DNA of 20,465 bases from Oscillospiraceae bacterium (GCA_019423755.1 JAHZAU010000027.1:1-20465); one strand, 5' to 3'. Positions 6,574-13,909 are shown, counted from the first letter of the stretch. The notes: a model not told the origin generated them from the sequence alone. Numbers and translations are program-made.

Positions 6574-7432
6574 AAACAAAAATCGCTGGAAGGTCCAGCT
6601 GGCGGCGACCCTGGCCTCCAACCCGTTTTTGGGGAATTTCTTTTCCGGGAAGATCCACAAGGGAGACCTCAAAGGCGTCTGTGTCCCGGGGTTAAACTGC
6701 TATTCCTGCCCGGCGGCTGCCGCGTCCTGCCCCATTGGCTCGCTGCAGGCGGTCATCGGCTCCTCCAAGTTCCGTTTTGCCTATTATATCGTCGGCTTTC
6801 TGATTTTGATCGGGGTGCTGCTGGGGCGGGCGGTCTGCGGCTTCCTCTGCCCGTTCGGGTGGTTCCAGGAGCTGCTGCACAAGATCCCCACCCGAAAATT
6901 CAGCACCAAAAAGCTGCATATCCTCACCTATCTCAAGTATGTGATCTTGGTGGTGTTCGTCATCGTCCTCCCCATGACGGTGGTCAACGAGGTGGGGCTG
7001 GGCGACCCGTTTTTCTGCAAGTATATCTGCCCGGCGGGGATCTTGGAAGGCGGCATCCCGCTGTCGCTGGCCAACGAAAGCATCCGCGCCAGCCTGGGCG
7101 AGCTGTTTACCTGGAAAAGCTGCATCCTGCTGGGGACAGTGGTGCTTTCGGTGTTTTTCTACCGCCCGTTTTGCAAGTGGATCTGCCCGCTGGGGGCGTT
7201 TTACGCGCTGTTTAACAAGATTTCCGCCTACCGCTACCAGGTAGACGCCGGCCGGTGTACCGCCTGCGGGGCCTGCAGCAAGGTGTGCAAGATGGATGTG
7301 GATGTATTCCGCAACCCCAACCACACCGAATGTATCCGCTGCGGCGACTGCATCCGTACCTGTCCCTATCAGGCGATCACAACGACCATTTCACCCAAAA
7401 GAAAGAAGGAACAAAATGAGAAAAGCAATTAG
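6557..7432 (+). CDS. Membrane-bound 4Fe-4S ferredoxin-type protein (NapH/MauN-like)
   Basis: This protein of about 291 residues has several membrane helices (about 74-90, 124-142, 187-203). It is rich in cysteine: C42/C48/C51/C58 in an N-terminal loop, then three CxxxC(P) pairs (94/98, 154/158, 206/210). Two classic ferredoxin motifs close the protein (C234-237-240-244 and C259-262-265-269). This is the polyferredoxin-like layout of NapH/MauN/CcoG relatives, which pass electrons at the membrane. GTG at 6557 gives almost no room to GGAG (6552-6555); TTG at 6566 has ten bases of spacing and may be the true start. The gene overlaps the micropeptide gene and the following tlpA-like gene, so the operon is tightly coupled. 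It probably feeds electrons to the extracytoplasmic redoxins. Confidence 0.88.
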   Translation: MSALAKNKNRWKVQLAATLASNPFLGNFFSGKIHKGDLKGVCVPGLNCYSCPAAAASCPIGSLQAVIGSSKFRFAYYIVGFLILIGVLLGRAVCGFLCPFGWFQELLHKIPTRKFSTKKLHILTYLKYVILVVFVIVLPMTVVNEVGLGDPFFCKYICPAGILEGGIPLSLANESIRASLGELFTWKSCILLGTVVLSVFFYRPFCKWICPLGAFYALFNKISAYRYQVDAGRCTACGACSKVCKMDVDVFRNPNHTECIRCGDCIRTCPYQAITTTISPKRKKEQNEKSN

Positions 7433-7964
7433 CCTTTTGCTGGCTGCGGTCATGAGCACCATGGTGTTTGCCGGCTGCGGCGCAAAGGAGACCGACCTGG
7501 TTTCCAAAACGCCGTTCCCCACGTTTTCCGAAACGGATATGGACGGAAACACCATTACCAGCGATATTTTTGCCGGCTATGACGTTACCATCGTGAACTT
7601 CTGGAACAACGGTTGCGGCACCTGCATCGCCGAGATGCCGGAGCTGGAGGAGATGTACCAGGAATTTCAGAAGGATAATATCAACCTCATTGGCGTGGGC
7701 ACCGATTCCGGGGAAGGGGAGGAGCAGCTGGAGCTGGCCCGCAGCATCCTCAAGGAAAAGGGCGTGACCTATCCAAATATCTCGCCCGACCCGGAAAACG
7801 AATTCTATCAGGAGTTTATCGCCGAGATCCCCGGCTATCCCACCACCTATATCGTGGACAGCGAGGGGAACATCATCGGCGCTCCGCTGATCGGAAACGT
7901 CAAGGAGCAGATGGACCGTCTGCAAAGCCGCATCGATTCTATCCGAGGAGAGAAAGCAGAATAA
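7416..7964 (+). CDS. TlpA-like thiol-disulfide oxidoreductase lipoprotein
   Basis: This 182-residue protein carries a lipoprotein signal ending FAGC (C21). It then has a full TlpA/AhpC-TSA-type thioredoxin fold: FPTFSETDMDG (34-44), the active site NNGCGTCIAEMPELE (C67 and C70), and the cis-proline region GYPTTYIVDSEG (140-151, P142). It should act as a thiol reductase or oxidase on the outer membrane face. The start overlaps the 4Fe-4S gene by 17 bases, with GAAGGA six bases upstream. It is the only redoxin of the operon with an intact CxxC, so it is probably the working enzyme, with the degenerate lipoprotein and CXXC micropeptide as partners. A bidirectional terminator follows immediately. 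Confidence 0.93.
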   Translation: MRKAISLLLAAVMSTMVFAGCGAKETDLVSKTPFPTFSETDMDGNTITSDIFAGYDVTIVNFWNNGCGTCIAEMPELEEMYQEFQKDNINLIGVGTDSGEGEEQLELARSILKEKGVTYPNISPDPENEFYQEFIAEIPGYPTTYIVDSEGNIIGAPLIGNVKEQMDRLQSRIDSIRGEKAE

Positions 7965-8015
7965 AAAAAGGCCGCCGCTGCGGGGATCGTCCCCACAACG
8001 GCGGTTTGTTTTGTT
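7965..8015. terminator. Bidirectional terminator between convergent genes
   Basis: GCCGCCG (7971-7977) pairs with CGGCGG (7999-8004), and the inner GGGGATCGTCCCC (7982-7994) extends the stem. An A-run on the left (7963-7969) and T-rich right flank (8005-8015) allow function on both strands. Confidence 0.85.
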
Positions 8016-8021
8016 TGCGGA

Positions 8022-8414
8022 TTATGCCGCGGTACGGCGGGCGCTGTACCAGCCCAGCAGGCTCAGCACCGAAACGGCGGTCAGGTGCAGCAGGATGTTG
8101 GGCAGGGTGAAGTTGTAGCTGTTGGAGACTTCGCCCCATTCCAGCAGGTAGCGGCAGCCCAGCCCGACGCAGGCGCTCCCCAGCACCAGCAGCAGGATGC
8201 CCGGCCAGCGGCGGCGGGGGAAGGCCAGGGTCAGCAGCCAGCCGATCATCCCGGCGGAGTACACCGTCAGGAACAGATAGCTCAAGGTGATGGTGCTGGG
8301 CCAATCCCGGGTCAGGTTGTAGACCGGGAACCCAAAGCAGTTGAGAAAGACCCCAAACCCCAGCGTCAGCCCCGCCAAGACCCGAGGATGCCGGGCGGCA
8401 AAACTTCCTTTCAT
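8022..8414 (-). CDS. Small integral membrane protein of unknown function
   Basis: This 130-residue protein has four likely membrane helices at about 11-29, 42-64, 71-87 and 104-123. The N terminus is basic (MKGSFAARHPR) and a short polar loop precedes the last helix. I recognise no family, enzyme motif or conserved charged pair within the helices. The start is supported by AAGGAGGG about six bases upstream, and a TTGCAT/TAAAAT promoter lies 20 bases further out. It is transcribed alone toward the redox operon and shares that operon's terminator. Base composition matches its neighbours, so there is no sign of recent transfer. Confidence 0.8.
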   Translation of the reverse strand: MKGSFAARHPRVLAGLTLGFGVFLNCFGFPVYNLTRDWPSTITLSYLFLTVYSAGMIGWLLTLAFPRRRWPGILLLVLGSACVGLGCRYLLEWGEVSNSYNFTLPNILLHLTAVSVLSLLGWYSARRTAA

Positions 8415-8434
8415 ACGCTCCCTCCTTTTTCTTT

Positions 8435-8463
8435 ATTTTATCCTGCCGGGCGGGAAAATGCAA
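8435..8463 (-). promoter_or_regulatory. Promoter of the small membrane protein gene
   Basis: On the minus strand TTGCAT (8458-8463), a 17-base spacer and TAAAAT (8435-8440). The RBS follows about ten bases later. Confidence 0.6.
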
Positions 8464-8585
8464 GCCGGCGCCCGCGCGGGGCAGGGAAGCGGGGCAATTT
8501 TACGCAGAGTCGTAGAAAGCAGACCGATCTGCCCGAAAACCGCCCAAAAACCGCAGGAAAATCCCCTTCTTACCGCCCAAAACTC

Positions 8586-8614
8586 TTGCAATCGTGCCGC
8601 AAAAAAGGTAAGAT
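8586..8614 (+). promoter_or_regulatory. Possible distal promoter upstream of the PASTA gene
   Basis: TTGCAA (8586-8591), a 17-base spacer and TAAGAT (8609-8614). It would give a leader of about 185 bases. The second promoter candidate at 8707 makes it uncertain which is used. Confidence 0.4.
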
Positions 8615-8804
8615 AATAAAGATAAGGTGTGACAAACCGCCCCGCCAAAAGGGGACCGCCTTATTGTTTTTTCTTGATTGATGAGCGTTTGTGCTTTTAT
8701 ACTTTTTATAATGTAGGGTCCCGCCCGGTGCGTCCGGCGTCGGGACAGCCAACCTTGCCGGTCCCAACACCGGACCGGCACAGCGCGCAGGAGAGTGATA
8801 CGGT
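8615..8804 (+). other. Structured leader of the PASTA pseudokinase gene
   Basis: This belongs to the 390-base gene-free stretch 8415-8804. It holds a perfect TATAAT (8707-8712) without a clear -35. After it come two hairpins: GTCCCG (8718-8723) with CGGGAC (8741-8746), and GCCGGTCC (8757-8764) with GGACCGGC (8772-8779). Neither is followed by a T-run. AGGAG (8789-8793) is the RBS for the ATG at 8805. I see no known riboswitch or RNA gene in the stretch; 8465-8585 holds nothing I can name. Confidence 0.45.
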
Positions 8805-10433
8805 ATGGGCGAAAACCCACAGGGGCTCGGCCCCCACTGCGGCGCGTCAGAAAACAGTCTGCCCCCGGGGACAGCGGTAGCGGCGTACACCATCCGCCAG
8901 CTGCTTTCCCAAAACGGGGAGGGCTTTGTGTATCTGGGCAGCTCCTCCCAGGAGGAAGCGGTCTGGATCAAGGAGTTTTTCCCCAATGGGCTCTGCCGCA
9001 GAGATCCGGCCTCCCAAAGCTTGAGCATCTGCCCGGGCTGCGAGGCAAAAGTGAAATATTTCCGCGCAGCGTTTGCGGACACCAACCAAACGCTGGGCAA
9101 ATTGACCGGGGTGGACAGCCTGCCCACCCTGCTGGAACTGATCGAAGAACACAACACCGTTTACGCGGTGTTCCGCTATATCCCGGGCCAGACCCTGGCC
9201 CAATGGCTGGAGGACCACCCCGGCGGCATGCCGTGGCTCCGGGCCAAGCCGTTTTTAATGCCCCTGTACAACGCGGTGTCCAATCTCCACAAAAAGGGCA
9301 TCTTCCACCAGGGTATCTCCCCCAGCACCATCCTGCTGGACCGGCAGGGCAAGCTGTACCTGCTGGGCTTTTCCATCTCCGAGGTGCGCTGCGCCGGCGG
9401 AGAACTGGCCACCGAGCTGTATTCCGGCTACGCGGCCCCGGAGCAGTATGACCTGCAAAGCTGGCAGGGCACCTGGACCGACGTTTACGCCCTGGGCGCC
9501 GTCACCTACCGGGTGCTGACCGGGCAGGAGCTGCCCCCGGCGTTTGAGCGCATCGGGGAGGAGGACCCGATCCTCCCGCCCTCCGACGAGGTGCCGGAAA
9601 ACATCTCCCAGGCGGTGTGCCAGGCGCTGGAACCGCAGGTGCGCCAGCGTCTGCAAAATGTGGACGACTTTATGGGCAAGATCTTGGAGACCGTCTCCTC
9701 CAACACGGCGGTGTTCCAGGTGGAACCCCCCACCGCCAGCGCCATCACCGTCCACCTGGGCGAGCGCCAGAACAACAACAAAATGTACACCATCATCACC
9801 ATGCTGGTGACCTTGGTGATGCTGCTGATCTTCGGCAGCCTTTTGTACCAGAGCCTGCCGCGGGCCGATTCCAAGCAGGAGCCGCTTCCCGGCCAGAGCG
9901 AGGAAACACCCCCCACCCCCGGCGGGGAGCTGCTGCCGAGCTTTGTGGGACGCAGCCCCGAAACGGTGATGCGGGACGCCAACTACTACGACCGCTACTT
10001 CTTCACGGTGGAGGAGCAGTACCACGAGGAGATCGGGAAGGGTTATGTCTGCGGCCAGAAGCCGGAGGCTGGCACCGCCGTGCCCCGGGGCAGCACCATC
10101 ACCCTTTATGTGAGCCTGGGGTCGGAGAAACTGACCATGCCCGACCTGTACGGCGCCCAGCAGGCCGACGCCATTGCCCGGATGAACAGCCTGGGGATGG
10201 ACTACCGCATCTACCAGCTGGAAAACAGCGAGGTGGAGCCGGGCCAGGTGTTCCGCACCGACCCGCCGGCCGGTACCGTCCTCAAAAAGACCGCCCTGCC
10301 GCGGGTGGTGCTCTATGTGGCCAAAGAGTCCACCCAGCAGAAACAGGAGACCACCAAACCCCAGGTGATCCGCCCCCGCACCCAAAGCCAAACGGCAGAG
10401 GAAGGGGACGACGAGCCTGCTGCAGAGCAGTAA
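8805..10433 (+). CDS. PASTA-domain serine/threonine kinase homologue, probable pseudokinase
   Basis: This 542-residue membrane protein has a kinase-like domain at about 26-298, one membrane helix (about 327-349), a Pro/Glu-rich linker, and two extracellular PASTA-like repeats (about 377-437 and 443-507). The glycine-loop remnant (QNGEGFVY, 36-43) and ATP lysine (WIKEFFP, K56) remain, as do the APE motif (211-213) and the DVYALG aspartate (D226). The catalytic loop reads HQGISPSTILL instead of HRDxxxxN, so the catalytic aspartate (position 170 is G) and the metal-binding asparagine (T175) are gone. DFG is GFS (188-190). It should bind muropeptides or lipid II outside and perhaps signal without phosphorylating. 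A vestigial zinc-ribbon-like HCGA sits at 11-14. It has no phosphatase partner nearby. Confidence 0.88.
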   Translation: MGENPQGLGPHCGASENSLPPGTAVAAYTIRQLLSQNGEGFVYLGSSSQEEAVWIKEFFPNGLCRRDPASQSLSICPGCEAKVKYFRAAFADTNQTLGKLTGVDSLPTLLELIEEHNTVYAVFRYIPGQTLAQWLEDHPGGMPWLRAKPFLMPLYNAVSNLHKKGIFHQGISPSTILLDRQGKLYLLGFSISEVRCAGGELATELYSGYAAPEQYDLQSWQGTWTDVYALGAVTYRVLTGQELPPAFERIGEEDPILPPSDEVPENISQAVCQALEPQVRQRLQNVDDFMGKILETVSSNTAVFQVEPPTASAITVHLGERQNNNKMYTIITMLVTLVMLLIFGSLLYQSLPRADSKQEPLPGQSEETPPTPGGELLPSFVGRSPETVMRDANYYDRYFFTVEEQYHEEIGKGYVCGQKPEAGTAVPRGSTITLYVSLGSEKLTMPDLYGAQQADAIARMNSLGMDYRIYQLENSEVEPGQVFRTDPPAGTVLKKTALPRVVLYVAKESTQQKQETTKPQVIRPRTQSQTAEEGDDEPAAEQ

Positions 10434-10521
10434 GCGGCGGCAACACGTGGGAAAACTTCGCCGGCATTGTCGGGCAATTTGGTGAAATTGCGTAAATTGA
10501 CGGCACAGGCTGGTAAAATAA

Positions 10522-10550
10522 TTGCAAATCGTGGCGAAACATGGTAAAGT
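10522..10550 (+). promoter_or_regulatory. Promoter of the sugar isomerase gene
   Basis: TTGCAA (10522-10527), a 17-base spacer and extended-type TGGTAAAGT with -10 TAAAGT at 10545-10550. A near copy of the -10 (TGGTAAAAT, 10511-10519) lies 31 bases upstream, with TTGACG at 10497 too close to serve as its -35. Confidence 0.6.
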
Positions 10551-10603
10551 AATACCGTATAAGACCCGGAGGTTTTTTTGAGGGTATCCATTCGAGGAAA
10601 GGT

Positions 10604-10618
10604 ATGATCGAACAATGA
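10604..10618 (+). CDS. Four-codon mini-ORF (MIEQ) overlapping the isomerase start
   Basis: ATG at 10604 opens MIEQ and stops at TGA 10616-10618. This stop overlaps the isomerase ATG as ATGA (10615-10618). GAGG (10594-10597) is six bases before this ATG but 17 before the isomerase ATG, so ribosomes may load on the mini-ORF and restart. Real use is uncertain. Confidence 0.3.
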   Translation: MIEQ

Positions 10619-11433
10619 AATTAGGATTTTCCACACTTGGCTGTCCTGATTGGAAGTGGAGCGAGGTTCTCAACACCGCAAAGGATATGCGGATCGACGG
10701 CATTGAGCTGCGCGGCCTGGAAGAGGAGATCGATCCGCTGAAGATCGAGGTACTGGACGAAGAGCATCTGGCCGGGACCCTGGCTCAGCTGCAGGGCGCC
10801 GGTATCGAGATCCCCATGCTGGGTTCCTCGGTGGTTTTGGGCGGTGCGGATGCCCGGGAGCAGGCGGAAGAAGCCAAAAAGCACATCGACTTTGCCTCCC
10901 GCGCCGGTATCCCCTTTGTGCGGGTGCTCATCAGCCTGCAGCCGGAACCCGACCCGACCAGCAATTTTGACCAGGCGCGCCAGCTTTATCAGGAGCTGTG
11001 CCGCTACGCACAGGGCAAACAGGTGCGCGTGCTGGTAGAGACCTGCGGCATCCTGGGCGACTCGGCCCGGATGAAAGCCTTTGTGGAAGGCGCTGACCCG
11101 GAGACTTCCGGCGTCCTTTGGGATATCCACCATCCCTACCGCTACTTTGGCGAGACCCCGGCCCAGACCTACGAAAACCTCAAGGGCCTGGTGCAGTATG
11201 TCCATGTAAAGGACTCCGCTATGGAAAACGGCCGCCTGGAATACCGGATGATGGGCCTGGGCGACGTGCCGGTGTACGACGCCGTCAAGGTGCTGCATCA
11301 GGCAGGCTATACCGGCTACCTGATGCTGGAGTGGGTCAAACGTTGGCGCCCCGACCTGCGCGACCCGGACGTGATCTTCTATCAGTTCCAGAGCTACATG
11401 GAGACCCTGCTGGAAGAGGTGGAAAACGGCTAA
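10615..11433 (+). CDS. Sugar phosphate isomerase/epimerase family TIM-barrel protein
   Basis: This 272-residue cytosolic protein belongs to the xylose isomerase-like/AP endonuclease 2 TIM-barrel superfamily. The start MKLGFSTLGCPDW is typical of the family. The likely metal ligands fall in the expected order: E142 (LVETCG), D170 with H172/H173 (LWDIHHPY), H197 (YVHVKDS) and E239 (MLEWVKRW). Such enzymes move a keto or epimer centre on free or phosphorylated sugars or inositols; the substrate is not evident. The gene stands alone, with its own promoter and a strong bidirectional terminator, and has no sugar transporter or kinase neighbour. The ribosome site is poorly spaced, and the start overlaps a four-codon mini-ORF. 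Confidence 0.88.
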   Translation: MKLGFSTLGCPDWKWSEVLNTAKDMRIDGIELRGLEEEIDPLKIEVLDEEHLAGTLAQLQGAGIEIPMLGSSVVLGGADAREQAEEAKKHIDFASRAGIPFVRVLISLQPEPDPTSNFDQARQLYQELCRYAQGKQVRVLVETCGILGDSARMKAFVEGADPETSGVLWDIHHPYRYFGETPAQTYENLKGLVQYVHVKDSAMENGRLEYRMMGLGDVPVYDAVKVLHQAGYTGYLMLEWVKRWRPDLRDPDVIFYQFQSYMETLLEEVENG

Positions 11434-11460
11434 GCCGCTTTTCCCGAAAACCAAACAGAA

Positions 11461-11497
11461 AAAGCAAGCCGCTTCCCGGAAGGGAAGCGGCTTTTTT
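11461..11497. terminator. Bidirectional terminator between isomerase and dnaC-like genes
   Basis: AGCCGCTTCCC (11467-11477) pairs with GGGAAGCGGCT (11482-11492) across a four-base loop. T's follow at 11492-11497, and a broken A-tract (11457-11467) flanks the left side, so it serves both convergent genes. Confidence 0.92.
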
Positions 11498-11513
11498 GCG
11501 TTTTTGGGAAGAT

Positions 11514-12542
11514 TTAGCGCACCGGCGCGGCGCCCGAAGCCCGCATACGGCGGAGGATGCGCACATCCTGCCCCACAAAGTCCTGACGCTGGTAGCCGCC
11601 GAACAGCCGGGAAACCAGCCGCTCGGAGTACCGCCGGCCGATCTCCAGCATGTCCAGATTGGTGCTGATGATGGTGGGCCGGCCTTCAATGAGGCGGGTG
11701 TTGATGATGTTGTAGATCATGGAGTTGGAGAACTGGGTGAGGAATTCCGTCCCCAGGTCGTCGATGATCAGCAGGTCACAGGTGAGGATCAGGTTTTGGT
11801 AGCTGGTGGAATCGGGGTCGTCTGCGTCGGAGAAGCGGTCGGAGGAGAAGCGCTCCCGTTCCAGCCGGGCCAGCAGGTTCTGCGCCGAGGAATAAACTAC
11901 CCCGTACCCCTTGGCGATGACCTCCCGGGCGATGGCCAGGGAAAGGTGGGTCTTGCCTAGGCCGGTGCCGCCCAAAAACAGCAGGCTGGGGCTTTGCAGG
12001 GAGAAGGTGTGCGCATAATGCAGACAGGTGTCCAGAATGGCCGCCATCTGCTCCCGGGGCACCAGCTGGTTGGAAGGCAGGGGAGAGGGGGAGTAAAAGT
12101 CCAGGGAGAAGTTTTCAAACCGGCAGTCCTCCTGGCCGTCGGCGCCCAGCTGATGGAAGGCCGTCTCCCGCAGCAGCTGCTCAAAGCAGGGGCAGCGCCG
12201 GGAGCCTTGGTAGCCGGTGTCCTCACAAAGGGGACAGGTCCAGGGGATGGTGTGGTAGGCGTCGTAAAGGCCGGCCTCCCGGAGCAGCTGGTCGCGCTGC
12301 TGCTGCAGGGCAAGGCTTCGGTCCCGCAGGCGGGCCAGCACCTGTTCCAGTTGGTCGGGCGCTCCGGCCACCGCCTGGACGGCGCCCATGCCGGTGCGGG
12401 CCAGCTCCCGTTCGATGCCCGGCAGCTGCGGCAGCCGCTGGTAGACCTGCTGGCGGCGGCGGTCGGCTTCCTCCCGGGCGGCCTGACGGCGCTGGGCCAG
12501 GATGGCGCTTGCTTTTTGGTAGATCTCTTTGGGGAATCCCAT
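11514..12542 (-). CDS. DnaC/DnaI-like helicase loader, AAA+ ATPase
   Basis: This 342-residue AAA+ protein is of the DnaC/DnaI helicase-loader family, which helps place the replicative helicase on DNA. It has a long helical N-terminal region (1-95), a zinc-binding cysteine cluster (C103, C106, C117, C119) as in DnaI, Walker A GGTGLGKT (191-198) and Walker B LLIIDDLG (257-264). The sensor-1 STN is at 293-295 and the arginine-rich RRYSERLVSRL at 303-313. The ATG follows GAAAGGA by ten bases. It lies 24 bases after the DnaD-like gene in the same operon, a pairing usual in Firmicutes. All motor motifs are intact. It could also act as a primosome or prophage-type loader, but no phage genes are near. 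Confidence 0.92.
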   Translation of the reverse strand: MGFPKEIYQKASAILAQRRQAAREEADRRRQQVYQRLPQLPGIERELARTGMGAVQAVAGAPDQLEQVLARLRDRSLALQQQRDQLLREAGLYDAYHTIPWTCPLCEDTGYQGSRRCPCFEQLLRETAFHQLGADGQEDCRFENFSLDFYSPSPLPSNQLVPREQMAAILDTCLHYAHTFSLQSPSLLFLGGTGLGKTHLSLAIAREVIAKGYGVVYSSAQNLLARLERERFSSDRFSDADDPDSTSYQNLILTCDLLIIDDLGTEFLTQFSNSMIYNIINTRLIEGRPTIISTNLDMLEIGRRYSERLVSRLFGGYQRQDFVGQDVRILRRMRASGAAPVR

Positions 12543-12566
12543 GGGGTCACGTCCTTTCTTTGGCGG

Positions 12567-13604
12567 CTAGCGGCGGGGGCAGCTGCCCTGCATCAAAAAG
12601 CGCTGCATCTCCTCGTCGATGGAAGAGGCGGCAAACTGCCCGGAGGCAGCGGGGGCCCGGGCAGGGGAGGGGGCCTCCTTGGAGCGGGCGGCGGCTTCGG
12701 CGGCGGCGTCCTTGGGGGTGCGGATGCCCTTGGCGTGCCAGTCCTTGAGGATGGAGCCGATGTAGGGGAAGGAAAGCTTCTGGGTCTGGTCGATGCAGCG
12801 CTCGTAGGCCAGCCGCACCATGGCGATGTCAAAGCCATACGGCCCGAACCAGGTTTGGATGGCTTCCTTCTCCTGGCGGGTCAGCGCCCGGTCCCGGATG
12901 CCGAAAGCGGCCATGACCTGTCCTTCGTTGGAGGAACGGCGCATCTGCTGGTCCAGGTAACGCTCGGCCTTTTCGTAGGTGTCCACCTCCTGGGCCAGCA
13001 TGTTGTCCAGCACCCGGCAGATGTAGTTGATGCTGGGCTTGTGCAGGACGGAAATGCAGTAGACGATGACCAGCGAAAGGAACTCCGGCGCCAGCCCGTC
13101 GCAGGTGTAGTAGGATACCAGCCGCTCGGTCTCGGTGCGGGAAAGGGGACGCCCCATCCGCTCCTGGGCCTCCTGGACGATGGCGCGGATGTTGCTGTCC
13201 CGCAGGGAGAGGGCGTCCAGCTCCCGGATGTCCATGCCGGCCCGGCGGACGCTGCGGGAGACGGGCTTGGGGGAGGGGGGTTCCGACGCGGCGGCCTGGG
13301 GCAGGTCGGCGGTTTGGGCCATTTGGGCCGCCGACGGCTGGGAAAGGTCCACTTCCGCCCGCAGCACCCCTTCCTGCGCCCAGTAGCGCAGGGCCTGCTC
13401 CGTCTCCTGGGCCGAGATCCCCAGTTCACCGGCCAGCGCCTGGGGGGAGATGGGCTGGGAGGGGTCGCTGAGCACCAGCAGCAGCACCCGCAGGGTGTTT
13501 TCCGGGCAGGTAGGCAGACAGCGCCGCACCGCTTGGGTGGGCACCGCGAAGATGGAAGAAAAGCTGTTGTAGCAGATGGTATAGCGAATGGGGGCGGGAT
13601 TCAT
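12567..13604 (-). CDS. DnaD-domain replication initiation protein
   Basis: This 345-residue protein has an N-terminal winged-helix-like region (about 15-85, with LAGELGISAQETEQALRYW), a low-complexity Pro/Ala linker, and two DnaD-like domains. The first spans about 135-205 (VQEAQERMGRPLSRTETERL, LVIVYCI, YICRVLDNML). The second runs about 225-300 and includes AFGIRDRALTRQEKE and the YIGSILKDWHAKGI signature, which binds DNA in this family. It takes part in primosome assembly with the downstream DnaC/DnaI-like protein. ATG at 13604 fits GAGG seven bases upstream; the in-frame TTG six bases earlier is too close to that RBS. A consensus-like minus-strand promoter lies at 13650-13678. Confidence 0.9.
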   Translation of the reverse strand: MNPAPIRYTICYNSFSSIFAVPTQAVRRCLPTCPENTLRVLLLVLSDPSQPISPQALAGELGISAQETEQALRYWAQEGVLRAEVDLSQPSAAQMAQTADLPQAAASEPPSPKPVSRSVRRAGMDIRELDALSLRDSNIRAIVQEAQERMGRPLSRTETERLVSYYTCDGLAPEFLSLVIVYCISVLHKPSINYICRVLDNMLAQEVDTYEKAERYLDQQMRRSSNEGQVMAAFGIRDRALTRQEKEAIQTWFGPYGFDIAMVRLAYERCIDQTQKLSFPYIGSILKDWHAKGIRTPKDAAAEAAARSKEAPSPARAPAASGQFAASSIDEEMQRFLMQGSCPRR

Positions 13605-13649
13605 GGTCAAACCTCACTTTGCTGGCATCCATTGTGGAATGGTACCCCT

Positions 13650-13678
13650 AGTATAGCAAAAAAGCGCCGGTTTGTTAA
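13650..13678 (-). promoter_or_regulatory. Promoter of the dnaD-dnaC operon
   Basis: On the minus strand TTAACA (13673-13678), a 17-base spacer and TATACT (13650-13655). It gives a leader of about 40 bases before the ATG at 13604. Confidence 0.7.
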
Positions 13679-13750
13679 GAGGCCGCGCCCGCCCGCCGGG
13701 GAGGGAAAAGCGCGGGGTTTTCTTCTCAAAATGCGGAAAAGGGCGGGAAA

Positions 13751-13774
13751 TATTTTGGCGAATACGCCAAATAT
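13751..13774. promoter_or_regulatory. Palindromic operator candidate
   Basis: A near-perfect inverted repeat is centred on GGCG-AATA-CGCC (13757-13768), with A/T-rich flanks that also pair apart from one extra T. It directly precedes an extended -10-like TGGTAAAAT (13774-13782). It lies in the 305-base gap between dnaD and the PHP gene, which otherwise holds only the two promoters listed. Confidence 0.35.
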
Positions 13775-13828
13775 GGTAAAATCAATGGAAAAGGACGTAG
13801 AAAATCTTGCAAGATTGTATCAAATTCA

Positions 13829-13857
13829 TAGACATGCGTGTCGCAACGTAGTATAAT
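13829..13857 (+). promoter_or_regulatory. Promoter of the PHP phosphoesterase gene
   Basis: TAGACA (13829-13834, one mismatch to consensus), a 17-base spacer and a perfect TATAAT (13852-13857). The leader to the ATG at 13910 is about 45 bases. Confidence 0.75.
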
Positions 13858-13909
13858 AAAACCATCCTTAGGCTTTTTGAAAGCCGTTTCCCAGAAGGAG
13901 GGACTCAGC

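Noticed and set aside
8640..8670. Terminator or attenuator (CCCC/GGGG followed later by a T-run)
   Set aside because: Only four base pairs pair, and twelve unpaired bases separate the stem from the T-run, so stability is too low.
11994..13856. A 620-codon plus-strand frame opposite the dnaC- and dnaD-like genes
   Set aside because: Low-complexity Gly/Val/Leu-rich translation antisense to two well-supported replication genes; a codon-bias shadow.
13838..13909. Upstream in-frame start of the PHP protein
   Set aside because: It would begin before the TATAAT at 13852, so it could not be in the transcript. AAGGAGGG points to the ATG at 13910.
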